From NCBI GenBank assembly GCA_002347965.1, contig DDYN01000001.1:1-46268 (forward strand): a stretch of 46,268 bases of DNA, in the 5' to 3' direction. The translations under genes were made by a program, and so were the position numbers. Under the pieces are notes generated by a model that ran no database searches, was not told the DNA's origin, and worked only from the letters and a program-made list of their open reading frames with translations. Below are positions 25,681 to 34,799 of the stretch, in pieces (the stretch's first letter is position 1; each line of letters starts with the position of its first letter). Source of the stretch: UBA2233 sp002347965 [NCBI: Nitrospirae bacterium UBA2233] (GTDB taxonomy: Bacteria > UBA2233).

Positions 25681-26508
25681 TGGGCATCTCCGGTGTCTAA
25701 TGATAAAGTACTCTGCTTAAATCGTTCGCAACGAAGGCCATATTAAATACGATTTTAGTAAACCATAGGCCAAAAGTGCCGTCAAGCTGCGAGTTTACAT
25801 GATTCCTTCGCTAGCCTGTTCTTTTCTTCATGATAAAGAAGGAACATGCCAACATGAAACCGTTGCCCCAATAGAATAGATGATCGTTCTATCCTACCTA
25901 TAGCCGGGCATTGTGGACGTTTTTCCCGAAGCAGACGAGCAAGGGGCCGCTAAAGAGGTTTGTTCGAGGTGTTCGTTTCGTAAGCGAGACATTCACGCCC
26001 TGCATTTGCAGGGCGTTGCATTATAGCTCGCCAACGCCCATCTTGAATTCCCGTCGGCCCAAGGCCCGGGCCGCGCGGAATCATGGCCTCTCCGATTATG
26101 ACCTAAGATCTTTTGCGCTGCCACTCTAAGGCGCGCTGTGAGCTGATTTGCCCGGCGATCAACACCCCAGAGGAGCCTTACGGTCGCCTGGAAGACGAGC
26201 GGCAGAGCGCAGGAGAGACGGCCTGGGTGGCCGGGAGAGCGCTTGTGGAGTATCTTAAGGAAGGGCGTCTCCCTATTGTACGGGGCAACTGCCGCAAGGA
26301 TGGTGATCTGGCAAGCGAACGCAAACGAGCGGGAATGACCCATGACAACAAGCAGGACTCCGGCAACGCTCAGTAACACCCCCAAGGTATGGCCATCTCA
26401 CAAATCCTTCTTTAGGGCTGCCAAAAGGAAGGGAGCTTGCTCTTGGTTACCTTTCCGCTCGCCCGTTCTCGATTGTGTTCGCTAAAAAATAACTAAGGAA
26501 GATGCCGA
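25681..26508. other. 828-nt stretch without a convincing gene
   Basis: Between the divergent fadD-like and ttuA genes I find no supported coding region. Two overlapping frames at about 26113-26385, one per strand, lack family resemblance; the plus frame includes INTPEEPYGRLED and the minus one a hydrophobic start GVLLSVAGVLLVVMGHS. They could be relics. The first 150 nt are AT-rich and probably hold the fadD promoter. A perfect palindrome lies at 25995-26016, and AAGGAAGATG before 26509 is the ttuA ribosome site. Confidence 0.5.
25995..26016. repeat. Perfect 10-2-10 inverted repeat
   Basis: ACGCCCTGCA and TGCAGGGCGT are separated by TT. No T-run follows on either strand, so it is not an obvious terminator. 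An operator or RNA hairpin is possible. Confidence 0.6.
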
Positions 26509-27405
26509 ATGCGATGCAGGATGTGCAAAGAAAGGGCCGTAATCAGCATGCGGCGCCATAATACGGCGTTCTGCCGTCTTCATTACCGGGAGTTTTTCTT
26601 TCGGCAAGTTTCTCGGGCTATCCAAGAATTCGGCATGCTAAACCCCCAAGAGGGGGTGCTAGTTTGCGTATCCGGCGGAAAAGATAGCCTGGTTCTCTGG
26701 AAGGTTCTACACGAACTGGGCTATAAAACAAGGGCCATGTACATCGACTTGGGTTTTGGGGAGTATTCTCTACTCTCTAAGCAAAAAGTCTTCAATACGG
26801 CAAAGAAGCTGTCCCAAGAACCCATCGTGGTCAGCCTGAAGGACATGGGGTTCGACATCTTGGCGAGCGCCAAAGCCAAGCATCGGCCCGCGTGCTCCGT
26901 TTGCGGTACGGCGAAGCGGTACTGCTTCAACCGTACGGCGTTTGAGGAAGGGCTCCAAGTCGTGGCAACGGGTCATAACTTGGACGATGAAGCCTCTAGG
27001 CTGCTCGGGAACGTCCTAAGGTGGCAAACGCACTATTTGGCGAAGCAATCGCCCGTTTTACCCAGTGAGAGCGAACACACGCCAAAGAAGGTGAAGCCCT
27101 TGGTGAAGCTTACCGAACGGGAGGTGGCCGTGTTCGCGTTCTTAGAGGGGATCGATTATATCCTGGAGGAGTGCCCCTATGCCAAAGGGGCGACAAGCAT
27201 CACGTACAAGCTTCTTTTGGCCCAGCTTGAAGAGAAAATGCCGGGGACGAAGCACGCCTTCTATCTTGGTTTCCAGGAGCACCTCTCAAAGTTTTCCCTA
27301 GCAGAAGCACCAAAGGGCGAGCTCAAGACTTGCAAGGTGTGCGGGCAAGACAGCTTCGAGGAGACCTGCGGCTTTTGCAGGCTATTAGGGCAGCTCTCTC
27401 CATGA
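26509..27405 (+). CDS. ttuA: TtuA/Ncs6-type tRNA 2-thiolation enzyme
   Basis: The 298-residue ATP-pyrophosphatase has an N-terminal zinc site (CRMCKERA plus FCRLHY), the PP-loop VSGGKDSLVLW, CSVCGTAKRYCFN and TGHNLDDEA. It ends with a second zinc site (CKVCGQDSFEETCGFC). This Zn-PP-loop-Zn order defines TtuA/Ncs6/TtcA-group-II proteins, which adenylate and thiolate tRNA uridine or cytidine. Two cysteines in the core typically bind an Fe-S cluster. A MoaD/ThiS-like carrier two genes downstream favours the TtuA type, which takes sulfur from a protein thiocarboxylate. AAGGAAG precedes the ATG. Confidence 0.82.
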   Translation: MRCRMCKERAVISMRRHNTAFCRLHYREFFFRQVSRAIQEFGMLNPQEGVLVCVSGGKDSLVLWKVLHELGYKTRAMYIDLGFGEYSLLSKQKVFNTAKKLSQEPIVVSLKDMGFDILASAKAKHRPACSVCGTAKRYCFNRTAFEEGLQVVATGHNLDDEASRLLGNVLRWQTHYLAKQSPVLPSESEHTPKKVKPLVKLTEREVAVFAFLEGIDYILEECPYAKGATSITYKLLLAQLEEKMPGTKHAFYLGFQEHLSKFSLAEAPKGELKTCKVCGQDSFEETCGFCRLLGQLSP

Positions 27406-27507
27406 GCGGCTTGCCGCGGCCTAACGGGGCAAAATCTTGCCTCACAGCGTGCGGCTGCTCTGCAGCGCTTTGAGAACCAAGAAAGGGTGGTAAAATAAGG
27501 AAACACG

Positions 27508-28107
27508 ATGCGGAAGCCGAGTCTTTTGATTGTTTTGTGTATTGGGGTCGCGCTACTCAGCCCATTCACCAAAGAAAGGTCGGAAGCCATGGCAAAAGAG
27601 CGTTCCGGGGTCGTCACGTTCTTGGGAAAGCCCGTCACGTTGCTGGGGGAAGAGGTTAAAATAGGGGAAAAGGCGCCGTATTTTACAGTCCTTGACGTTA
27701 GCCTTCAACCCTTTGCGTTCTCCAAGACCCAAGGAAGGGTTCGGGTTATTTCCTCGGTTCCATCGTTGGACACGCCCGTTTGCGATGCTCAAACAAGGCG
27801 GTTTAACGAGGAAGCCAGCAGATTTTCGAACGTGGAAATCCTGACGATCAGCATGGACCTCCCGTTTGCGCAGAAACGTTTTTGTCAGCAAGCAGGGGTT
27901 GATAACCTCAAGACGCTTTCGGACCACCGGGATGCGAGCTTTGGGCTTGCCTACGGCGTCCTGATCAAAGAGCTCAGGCTTGACGCGAGAGCCGTGTTTA
28001 TCGTGGATACCGACGACACGGTCCGTTACGTCGAGTACGTAAAAGAGATCAGCAACCCGCCCGATTACGAGGCCGCCCTTAAGGCGCTTCGAGCGCTGGT
28101 ACCGTAG
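27508..28107 (+). CDS. tpx: Thiol peroxidase (Tpx) with N-terminal export signal
   Basis: The 199-residue atypical 2-Cys peroxiredoxin has the peroxidatic cysteine in PSLDTPVCDAQTRRF and the resolving cysteine in KRFCQQAGV, as in Tpx. VTFLGKPVTLLGEEVKIGE at the domain start is also typical. It reduces hydroperoxides using thioredoxin-like donors. Ahead of the domain is a short basic hydrophobic leader (LLIVLCIGVALLSPF), suggesting export to the periplasm, which is unusual for Tpx. AAGGAAAC precedes the first ATG, so I kept it; a cytosolic start at 27589 has a weaker site. Confidence 0.85.
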   Translation: MRKPSLLIVLCIGVALLSPFTKERSEAMAKERSGVVTFLGKPVTLLGEEVKIGEKAPYFTVLDVSLQPFAFSKTQGRVRVISSVPSLDTPVCDAQTRRFNEEASRFSNVEILTISMDLPFAQKRFCQQAGVDNLKTLSDHRDASFGLAYGVLIKELRLDARAVFIVDTDDTVRYVEYVKEISNPPDYEAALKALRALVP

Positions 28108-28154
28108 GGGTAAAAAGGCTTCGGAAGAAAGGGGGAGGGCAGGAGCTTGAGCCC

Positions 28155-28400
28155 GTGAGGATTACCATCAAAGCCTTGGGCCAGGTTGCAGAAGTTTTAG
28201 GGGAGCGAGAGTTAGAGCTCGAGTTAAAAAGAGGGAACGCGATGTCTTCGGTTCGCGATGCTCTCTGCCGGGAGCACCCCAAGCTTACCCCCCTTTGGCC
28301 GTCTTTGGCCATAGCCGTCAACGGAGAGTTCATCGAGGGGGGTTGTCCGCTCAAGAGCGGGGATGAAGTCTTGCTCCTGCCCCCGATCAGCGGCGGCTAA
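28155..28400 (+). CDS. MoaD/ThiS/TtuB-like sulfur carrier protein
   Basis: The 81-residue beta-grasp protein ends PPISGG. The C-terminal Gly-Gly is the site of adenylation and thiocarboxylation in MoaD, ThiS and TtuB. The body has MRITIKALGQVAEVLGE and LAIAVNGEFI, as in MoaD. Being two genes from ttuA, it is plausibly the sulfur donor for tRNA thiolation, but a molybdopterin role cannot be excluded; no E1-like activator is in the window. The start is GTG with AGGAG 8 nt upstream. Its end overlaps convergent sdhB by 4 nt. Confidence 0.8.
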   Translation: MRITIKALGQVAEVLGERELELELKRGNAMSSVRDALCREHPKLTPLWPSLAIAVNGEFIEGGCPLKSGDEVLLLPPISGG

Positions 28401-29146
28401 GCCAGTCGCTTAAGGGACGCCTTGAGGAACGCCCTGTTGAGCCGGGCGATCGTTTCCACCCGGATGCCTTTGGGGCAGACTGCCTGACACTCGAAGTGGT
28501 TGGAGCACGCCCCGAACCCCTCTTCTTGCATGGCTTCTGTCATGGAAAGCGCCCTACTGGCCTCTTCCGGCTTTCCTTGGGGAAGGGTGCCCAAATGTGC
28601 GATCTTGGCCGCGACAAAGAGCATCGCCGAAGAGTTCGGACAAGCGGCCACGCAGGCCCCGCAGCCGATGCAGGCCGCCGCATCCATTGCATACTCTTGG
28701 TCGTCTTTTGGCACGAGAATGGCGTTGGCGTCCGCGTGTGTCCCGGTATAGGCGGAGGTGTACCCTCCCGCTTGGATTACCTTGTCGAGCCCGGCGCGTT
28801 CGACAATGAGGTCTTTTTGAACAGGGAAAACTGCTGCCCTGAACGGCTCGATCGTGATGGCTTCTCCGTCTTGAAAGTGCCGCATTCGGATTTCGCAGGT
28901 GGTCGTTTTTGGCTGCGGGCCGTGCGCTGAGCCGTTCACGACCATACCACAAGTGCCGCAAATTCCCTCCCTACAGTCGCTCTCGAAAGTGATCGGTGGA
29001 GTGCCCTTTTTAATCAGCTCCTCGTTTAGCTTGTCGAGCATCTCCAGAAGAGACATCTCCGGGATGATGTCGTCTACGTCGTAATCAAAAAACCTGCCGG
29101 GCGCCTCTGGCCCTTCTTGCCGCCAGACTTTTAAGTGAAACCGCAT
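28397..29146 (-). CDS. sdhB: Succinate dehydrogenase/fumarate reductase iron-sulfur subunit
   Basis: The 249-residue protein has the plant-type [2Fe-2S] motif CREGICGTCGMVVNG. It then has CIGCGACVAACPNSSAMLF and CQAVCPKGI for the [4Fe-4S] and [3Fe-4S] clusters. It passes electrons between the FAD of SdhA and the quinone site of SdhC. It is the last gene of sdhCAB, with a 12-nt gap after sdhA and AGGAG before the ATG. Its length and sequence style fit the CAB-type complexes of Bacteroidota and delta-group bacteria. Confidence 0.92.
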   Translation of the reverse strand: MRFHLKVWRQEGPEAPGRFFDYDVDDIIPEMSLLEMLDKLNEELIKKGTPPITFESDCREGICGTCGMVVNGSAHGPQPKTTTCEIRMRHFQDGEAITIEPFRAAVFPVQKDLIVERAGLDKVIQAGGYTSAYTGTHADANAILVPKDDQEYAMDAAACIGCGACVAACPNSSAMLFVAAKIAHLGTLPQGKPEEASRALSMTEAMQEEGFGACSNHFECQAVCPKGIRVETIARLNRAFLKASLKRLA

Positions 29147-29158
29147 GTAATGACGCTC

Positions 29159-31072
29159 CTATTTGTAGCTTCTTACCGTTGGCTGGACGACCTCGAACGT
29201 AAGGGGCTCTTTGTGCATCGCTGGTTTTTCGCCCTCGCCCTTGTATTCCCATGCGGCTACGTAGGAGTATTCCGCATCGTTCCTTAGGGCCTCCCCGTCG
29301 GGGGTTTGGTGTTCTACCCTAAAGTGGGCACCGCAGGACTCCCGGCGCTCGCGGGCGTCCAAGGTTAGAATTTCGGCGAAATCAAGCGCCTCCGAAAGCC
29401 TCCAGGCCCTTTCGAGCTGCTGGTTCAAGTCTTTTTCGGAACCTGTTAGCTTCAAGTCGCTCCAAAACGCCTCCCGGATTCGCGGGATTTCCTCGAGCGC
29501 CTTGGTCAAGGTCTCCTCGCTCCTGGCCATCCCTACGTTCTCCCACAGAAGACGTCCCAGCTCTATCCTGAAATCGAGTACGGTCCGAGAGCCCTTAATC
29601 GAAAGGAGGCGATTCACCCGAGCTTCGTCGTCCTCTTTTACCTTCTTGAACTCTTGGTTGTCGGGCTTAACTTTACCGGGCTGAGTCGTAGCCAAGTAAT
29701 CGCCGATGGTGTAGGGCAAGACGAAGTAGCCGTCCGCAAGGCCCTGCATGAGTGCGCTTGCCCCGAGCCTGTTGGCCCCGTGGTCGGAGAAGTTAGCCTC
29801 CCCGATGACGAACAGCCCCGGGATGTTGCTCATCAGGTTGTAGTCCACCCAAAGCCCGCCCATTGCGTAGTGGGAGGCGGGGTAGATCTTCATCGGCTGG
29901 GCGTACGGGTCTTCGCCCATGATATGCTCGTACAGCTCAAAGAGGTTTCCGTAGCGCTCCTCGATCACCTTACGGCCATGACGCTGGATCGCATCCCGAA
30001 AGTCGAGATAAACGGCATAGCCGGATGGTCCGACGCCTCTGCCGTCGTCGCAAGCCTCCTTGGCCGCCCTGGAGGAAATGTCGCGCGGGGCCAAGTTGCC
30101 GTAGCTAGGGTACTTGCGCTCTAGGTAATAATCCCTGTCGGATTCTGGGATTTCGTGCGGGGGGCGTTTATCGCCTTTCTTTTTGGGGACCCATACCCTG
30201 CCGTCGTTCCTCAAGGACTCCGACATCAGAATTAGCTTCGATTGAAACCATCCCGCAAACGGGATGCAGGTGGGATGAATCTGGGTATAGCACGGGTTGG
30301 CCATCAAGGCGCCCTTCTTGTAGCAGCGCATGATCGCCCCGACGTTCGAACCTACGGCGTTGGTGGAGAGGTTGAAGACGCTGGCGTAGCCGCCCGTGGC
30401 GATCACGACCGCGTCGGCCGCGTAGGCCTCGTACTCGCCCGTCGTGAGGTCGCGCACCAAGATTCCCTTCGCCTCGCCGTCTACAACGACCAAATCGAGC
30501 ATCTCTTTTTTGGGGAAGACCTTTAGGCTTCCTTCGGACACCTGACGCATCATCGCCTGGTAGCAGCCGAGCAGCAGCTGCTGGCCCGTTTGTCCTCTGC
30601 AAAACAAGGTTCTTGAAACAAGCGCGCCCCCGAACGAGCGGGTCGAAAGCTCGCCCGAGTATTCCCTTTGGAACGGGACGCCCTGGGCAACGCACTGATC
30701 TATGATGTTTCCGGATAGCTCGGCTAGCCTGTACACGTTGGATTCGCGCGAGCGGAAATCCCCCCCCTTGACCGTCTCGTAGAAGAGTCGGTAGACACTG
30801 TCTCCGTCGCCGCCGTAGTTCTTGGCCGCGTTGATCCCGCCTTGGGCCGCGATCGAGTGCGCCCTCCTGGCAGAGTCTTGATAGCAGAACGCAAGCACGT
30901 TATAGCCTAGTTGGGCGAGCGTTGCCGAAGCAGACCCCCCGCCAAGCCCCGTGCCGACGACGATGACCGTGTAACGACGCTTGTTGGCTGGGCTGATGAG
31001 TCTTAAATGATCCCTATGCCTGGCCCACCGTGTTTCGATCGGGCCTGAAGGGACTTTTCCGTCGAGCGTCAC
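29159..31072 (-). CDS. sdhA: Succinate dehydrogenase/fumarate reductase flavoprotein subunit
   Basis: The 637-residue protein has [20 protein letters not shown] for [23 protein letters not shown] holds the histidine that carries covalent FAD, and [10 protein letters not shown] and [21 protein letters not shown] complete the active site. It interconverts succinate and fumarate on the cytoplasmic face of the membrane. The start is GTG with AGGAGG at good spacing. About 640 residues is typical of the B-type family, longer than E. coli SdhA. It lies 12 nt after sdhC. Confidence 0.93.
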   Translation of the reverse strand: MTLDGKVPSGPIETRWARHRDHLRLISPANKRRYTVIVVGTGLGGGSASATLAQLGYNVLAFCYQDSARRAHSIAAQGGINAAKNYGGDGDSVYRLFYETVKGGDFRSRESNVYRLAELSGNIIDQCVAQGVPFQREYSGELSTRSFGGALVSRTLFCRGQTGQQLLLGCYQAMMRQVSEGSLKVFPKKEMLDLVVVDGEAKGILVRDLTTGEYEAYAADAVVIATGGYASVFNLSTNAVGSNVGAIMRCYKKGALMANPCYTQIHPTCIPFAGWFQSKLILMSESLRNDGRVWVPKKKGDKRPPHEIPESDRDYYLERKYPSYGNLAPRDISSRAAKEACDDGRGVGPSGYAVYLDFRDAIQRHGRKVIEERYGNLFELYEHIMGEDPYAQPMKIYPASHYAMGGLWVDYNLMSNIPGLFVIGEANFSDHGANRLGASALMQGLADGYFVLPYTIGDYLATTQPGKVKPDNQEFKKVKEDDEARVNRLLSIKGSRTVLDFRIELGRLLWENVGMARSEETLTKALEEIPRIREAFWSDLKLTGSEKDLNQQLERAWRLSEALDFAEILTLDARERRESCGAHFRVEHQTPDGEALRNDAEYSYVAAWEYKGEGEKPAMHKEPLTFEVVQPTVRSYK

Positions 31073-31084
31073 TTGGAGATCCTC

Positions 31085-31768
31085 CTAGAGGTTGATCCAG
31101 CCGGTCAAAACTGCCACGGGTACGAGGGCGAATCCGGCGGCCAACAAGGTCGCCAGCACTTGACCGGCCCGTTTGAGTACGGGGAGCGAAGCCTTTCCCG
31201 GAAGGCCGAGTGTTTGTAGAGAGCTGAAAACGCCGTGAAAGGTGTGCAAGCATACGACTGCCATGGCCAATAGGTATGTCCCGGCTATGACGGGCCGTTG
31301 AAAGCTCAAGGCAATCGACCTGAACAAATCGGGCCTTCCTTGGGCATCCGGGGGAAAGGCGGACACGCTAATGCTAGCATGCACCGAATGGAACGTGAAG
31401 TGCAGCAAGTGGTAAATCAAGTAAGCAAGGATAAGCAGCCCGGTGTAGAACATCGTCCTTGAAGAAAGGCCTGCCTCTTTGTAGGTAACGAACGTTCCTT
31501 TCGTCGGCGCGGCCTTCGTGTTTTCGAGAAACAAAAGCGTACCCAGAGCGATATGAAGCCCAAGACATGCAAGCAGGACAACCCGGGCAGCCCACAGAGG
31601 CGGTGCAAACATGGCCGAATGGATGTGTTCGGCATAGGCGTTGATCCAGCCCTGGCCGCCGAATACGGTGGTGTTGCCCAACAGGTGGGCTACAAGAAAC
31701 AAAAAAAGGACAATCCCAGTAAGGGCCATGAGCATCTTTTTGCCTATCGGGTTCGAAAGGAAGGCCAT
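31085..31768 (-). CDS. sdhC: Succinate dehydrogenase cytochrome b subunit (single large anchor)
   Basis: The 227-residue membrane protein has about five helices, including KKMLMALTGIVLFLFLVAHLLGN with a likely haem-ligand histidine. YHLLHFTFHSVH and VCLHTFHGVFSSLQTLG hold further histidines. One large diheme anchor instead of an SdhC/SdhD pair is the B-type organisation. The start at ATG 31768 has TTGGAGAAG upstream; an upstream in-frame ATG at 31804 would add 12 unlikely residues. It is first in the sdhCAB operon and next to the island boundary. Confidence 0.88.
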   Translation of the reverse strand: MAFLSNPIGKKMLMALTGIVLFLFLVAHLLGNTTVFGGQGWINAYAEHIHSAMFAPPLWAARVVLLACLGLHIALGTLLFLENTKAAPTKGTFVTYKEAGLSSRTMFYTGLLILAYLIYHLLHFTFHSVHASISVSAFPPDAQGRPDLFRSIALSFQRPVIAGTYLLAMAVVCLHTFHGVFSSLQTLGLPGKASLPVLKRAGQVLATLLAAGFALVPVAVLTGWINL

Positions 31769-31838
31769 GCGCGCTTCTCCAAGGCTATGTTGCTTGCCGT
31801 ACAAATCAAAAAGAAACCCCCCTGGGGGAAGTTGCTAT

Positions 31839-31867
31839 ATTATATACGCATGCTTTCAAGAACGCAA
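31839..31867 (-). promoter_or_regulatory. Promoter for sdhCAB
   Basis: TTGCGT (31862-31867), a 17-nt spacer, then a perfect TATAAT (31839-31844) on the minus strand, about 70 nt before the sdhC start. Confidence 0.5.
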
Positions 31868-32103
31868 AGGGCTTCACGCAGGAAGTCGAGTCATGGCCCA
31901 AGTTCCCACCGGGGAAGTAGCTTTTTTTCACCTATTTCCCGGCACCGGACGAGGGTGGCGGGTTGCAGTTCAACCGGACACCGGTTCGATGATGCGCCAT
32001 TTCCCGATAAATGCTTTCAATCGCCCCATAAGACGCCCTTCAAATTTGATATTTTATCGCCCCGGGTAATGCATGGGCGGATTGTCACGAGCCGTGTCGC
32101 GAG

Positions 32104-33105
32104 TTATCCACCGCCGTGCTGGGCTATCACCTGGCGGCCCTTGTCGGTCAAGCGGTATTTCTGTTTGCTGCTGCGCGGCTTGTCGGGGATGGTCATTTCT
32201 ATCAGTCATCCAAGCAGGGAGCAGATAGGCCTTGCGGAAGTGCTCGTTGTCTTTCAGCCCGAGCGCCTCTTTAAGCTGTTGCCGGGTCATCTCTCCGGCA
32301 AGAACTGAGAGCAATCGAACTTCCGGGGTGACTTCTTGGGTAACTTCCGGGGTCGAACTGGTCACGGTATCCAGGATCATCCGCAGCATGAAGGCGATGA
32401 ACGGGGCGGAGTCGGTCTTTTGGGTGCTTTCCCGAATGGCTTGGTAATACTCGGCTTGGTGTTCTAATATCAGGCTTTCCACCGGGATGTCGGCGAACAG
32501 GGGATTCCAGCGGGCCAGGATCAGGCTCTGCCACAACCGCCCCATGCGGCCGTTGCCGTCGGCAAAGGGGTGGATGAATTCGAACTCATAGTGAAAGACC
32601 GAGCTGGCGGTGAGCGGATGGGCGTCGGTGGCGGCAAGCCAGTCAAACAGGTCGGCCATCAGATGCGGCATCCGGTCGGCGGGTGGGGCCATGTGGATCA
32701 CCTGCTGGCCTGCCATCACCCCCACGCCGCCGTGCCGATACAGCCCTGCCTCGTCGATCAGGCCGGTCATCAGAATCCGGTGCGTCTCCAGCAGGCCCTT
32801 TTCCTCCTCGGGCTTCCAGGTGCCGAACCGGTCGTAAGCGGCCAGAGCGTTTTTCATCTCCTGCACCTCGCGGGGCGGGTCGATGCCCCGCTTGCCCTCC
32901 AGAATTACGGTGATCTGCGATTCGGTCAGGAGGTTGCCTTCGATGGCCAGCGAGCCGTGGATGGTGCGGATACACGGTTGATGCGCTGCAGCCGCAAAGC
33001 TCTCGTCTGATCGGTGAGCACGGTCAGCCGCCCGATGGCAAAAGCTGATCGCGGCGACCCGGTTCACAGGTTTTCAGTGGTGGTGTTGGACGGCTGACAT
33101 TTCAT
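32104..33105 (-). pseudogene. Fic family (AMPylase-type) gene broken by several frameshifts
   Basis: The core reads IRTIHGSLAIEGNLLTESQI, EVQEMKNALAAYDRF and the Fic active site HPFADGNGRMGR, as in Fic adenylyltransferases. The ends are out of frame. From ATG 33105 the frame reads MKCQPSNTTTENL and stops. NRVAAISF continues in a second frame. GRLTVLTDQTRALRLQRINR lies in another, and IRTIHG returns. Near 32205 the C-terminal winged-helix tail (IEMTIPDKPRSSKQKYRLTD) is shifted again and ends at 32104. At least four shifts in 1 kb point to decay; the longest open stretch is 32054-33067. Confidence 0.75.
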
Positions 33106-33162
33106 GTTGTCTACCTGGTTGATAGTAATATCCCAAACCATGCCATGAAGTTGTCGAAACTT

Positions 33163-33253
33163 TGCCCCAGTTCAACACGAAGCCAAGCAGACCGAGCCCA
33201 TTCGATGCGGGTGGTCGCGCATACCTGTCGGTTGGCAATGGTGAACTGGGGCA
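33163..33253. repeat. 12-bp inverted repeat around a 67-bp spacer
   Basis: TGCCCCAGTTCA (33163-33174) and TGAACTGGGGCA (33242-33253) are perfect inverted arms in the gap between the Fic relic and the HerA-type gene. They could be ends of a small miniature element or an RNA structure. The minus strand between them reads FLPQFTIANRQV, faintly like a Fic N-terminus. Confidence 0.5.
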
Positions 33254-33268
33254 GAAACTTGGGCTTCC

Positions 33269-34795
33269 TCAATAGTTCTTGTAAAACGCCTCGGCTGTGA
33301 ACTTGACGAACTCCTCGGTCTTGTCGCTGCTCCGGCTCACAACCTGCCAGGGCTCCAGCCGGGCGATTTCTGTCTGTAGCTCCTTGGCCGTCTTGCTGCT
33401 GCAACCGAGAATCTTCTGCACCGATCCGGCTGTCACGCCCTCGCACTGGAAGATATAGGCAAACTCCAGCAACTCTTGGAAGTTGAAAAAATCCTGCTGA
33501 TAATCATTGGGCGACTGGCTGGCGAAGAACATCACCACACCCTTCGAGCGGCCTTCTCTGATAATGCGCTGCAGAAAGATGTTATTCTGGCTGAGGTAGT
33601 TATGGGCCTCATCGATAACAAGAATGGTGCGGATGGTTCGCCGCCCATCGGTCACCGGGCTATCCGGCATGCTCGCCATCTCCTTGTACATCCGCTCGAT
33701 GACCAGGTAGGCCACCAACTCTTTCAAGACAGGCATGGTATGCACGTCGATAAGCAGGGTACGATTGGAGAGTTTTTCAATGGGTGGTGCGTCGCTGCCG
33801 TGCTTCCAGAACAAGTCAAAGTCTGAAAGATCGCGAAGGACCTCAATCAGGCTGTCGTCCTTTTTGCCCTCTTCCTCGTATGCTGCCGCCGCAATCTCAA
33901 GAATGTCCTGGAAGTCCGGATAAGGCGTCGGGGACCCGGCACGTTTTGCATATCCGGCCCGAATCGCCTTGATCAGCGCCCCTTTTTGCACGACGCCAAG
34001 CTTGCTGTTGATAGAGACGAAGCTATCCGCCTTTTCCCGAGCCGAAACATTGATGGTCTGCTCGTCATAGGCAGGCAGCACAAAAGGGTTGATCGGCAGG
34101 TTTTGCCCTGCTTGCAAAAGCCGGTACGGCTGAACCTTGGCGATTTCCAGAAAACGCTCGTTATCAACTACGTCGCCCTTGTAGTCGAAGTAGATGAAAT
34201 TGGTCTGGTAGTTTGATTGAATCCGGATATCCGCGAGCAGCTTCAACAGGAACTGGGTCTTGCCGACACCAGGCTTGCCCATTATGGCCAGATGGGAATT
34301 GGCATGCCTGACGGTGTTGTTCAGTTCCATAACCAGCTCGTTCCGCTGAAGCAGAGTGCGGCCGATGAAAATATCCAATTCCAGACCGAAATTCTCGCGG
34401 CGGCCGGAGAACCCCACCTCTTCGACCAACCGGGCGATCAGCCCGTCACCGCTACGACCGCAGGTCTGAAACAACTCATTCATCAGCAGGGCGCCATGGT
34501 CGATGTGGTTCTTGGTCAGCGACCGGTTCGAAAAGAGTTCGTCCTCGCTGATATCCGGCCTCTTGTAGACGAAGGAAAGCAAGGTGCGGATAAAGGTCTC
34601 ATCCTCGGCGAAAAAGGTCGGCCGTTTCATCTCCCCGCCGCTGAAGTTTGGACTTCCAGGCACCTCGGCCCCGACCCTGGAAAGCGACAGCGCAAAGGCC
34701 ATCCGCGCCAGGGTCGCCTTCTCCAGCTTGGTTTCAAAGCGCAGAGCGCTCAGGATTTCATCCGCCTCGCTCGATGTGTACAGACGATCCGCCAT
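33269..34795 (-). CDS. DndE-like domain fused to HerA/FtsK-type ATPase
   Basis: The 508-residue protein has two parts. Residues about 1-45 (DEILSALRFETKLEKATLAR then MAFALSLS) resemble DndE, the small DNA-binding protein of phosphorothioation systems. From about 140 it is a HerA/VirB4-like ATPase: IFIGRTLLQ, Walker A GKPGVGKTQ (173-181), Walker B ILVIDEAHNY (391-400), and ASQSPNDY as sensor. HerA proteins form hexameric DNA translocases. It follows the DndD-like gene by 4 nt. I infer that it supplies DNA movement for this methylase system in place of HsdR. Confidence 0.72.
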   Translation of the reverse strand: MADRLYTSSEADEILSALRFETKLEKATLARMAFALSLSRVGAEVPGSPNFSGGEMKRPTFFAEDETFIRTLLSFVYKRPDISEDELFSNRSLTKNHIDHGALLMNELFQTCGRSGDGLIARLVEEVGFSGRRENFGLELDIFIGRTLLQRNELVMELNNTVRHANSHLAIMGKPGVGKTQFLLKLLADIRIQSNYQTNFIYFDYKGDVVDNERFLEIAKVQPYRLLQAGQNLPINPFVLPAYDEQTINVSAREKADSFVSINSKLGVVQKGALIKAIRAGYAKRAGSPTPYPDFQDILEIAAAAYEEEGKKDDSLIEVLRDLSDFDLFWKHGSDAPPIEKLSNRTLLIDVHTMPVLKELVAYLVIERMYKEMASMPDSPVTDGRRTIRTILVIDEAHNYLSQNNIFLQRIIREGRSKGVVMFFASQSPNDYQQDFFNFQELLEFAYIFQCEGVTAGSVQKILGCSSKTAKELQTEIARLEPWQVVSRSSDKTEEFVKFTAEAFYKNY

Positions 34796-34799
34796 GGCT

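Noticed and set aside
27470-27496. Promoter TTGAGA-15-TAAAAT before tpx
   Set aside because: The spacer is short and transcription would begin after the ribosome-binding site, so it is unlikely to serve this start.
32054-33067. Intact 337-residue Fic protein
   Set aside because: The frame is open, but its first 30 and last 60 residues do not match the family, while the matching sequence continues in other frames. I call it a pseudogene.
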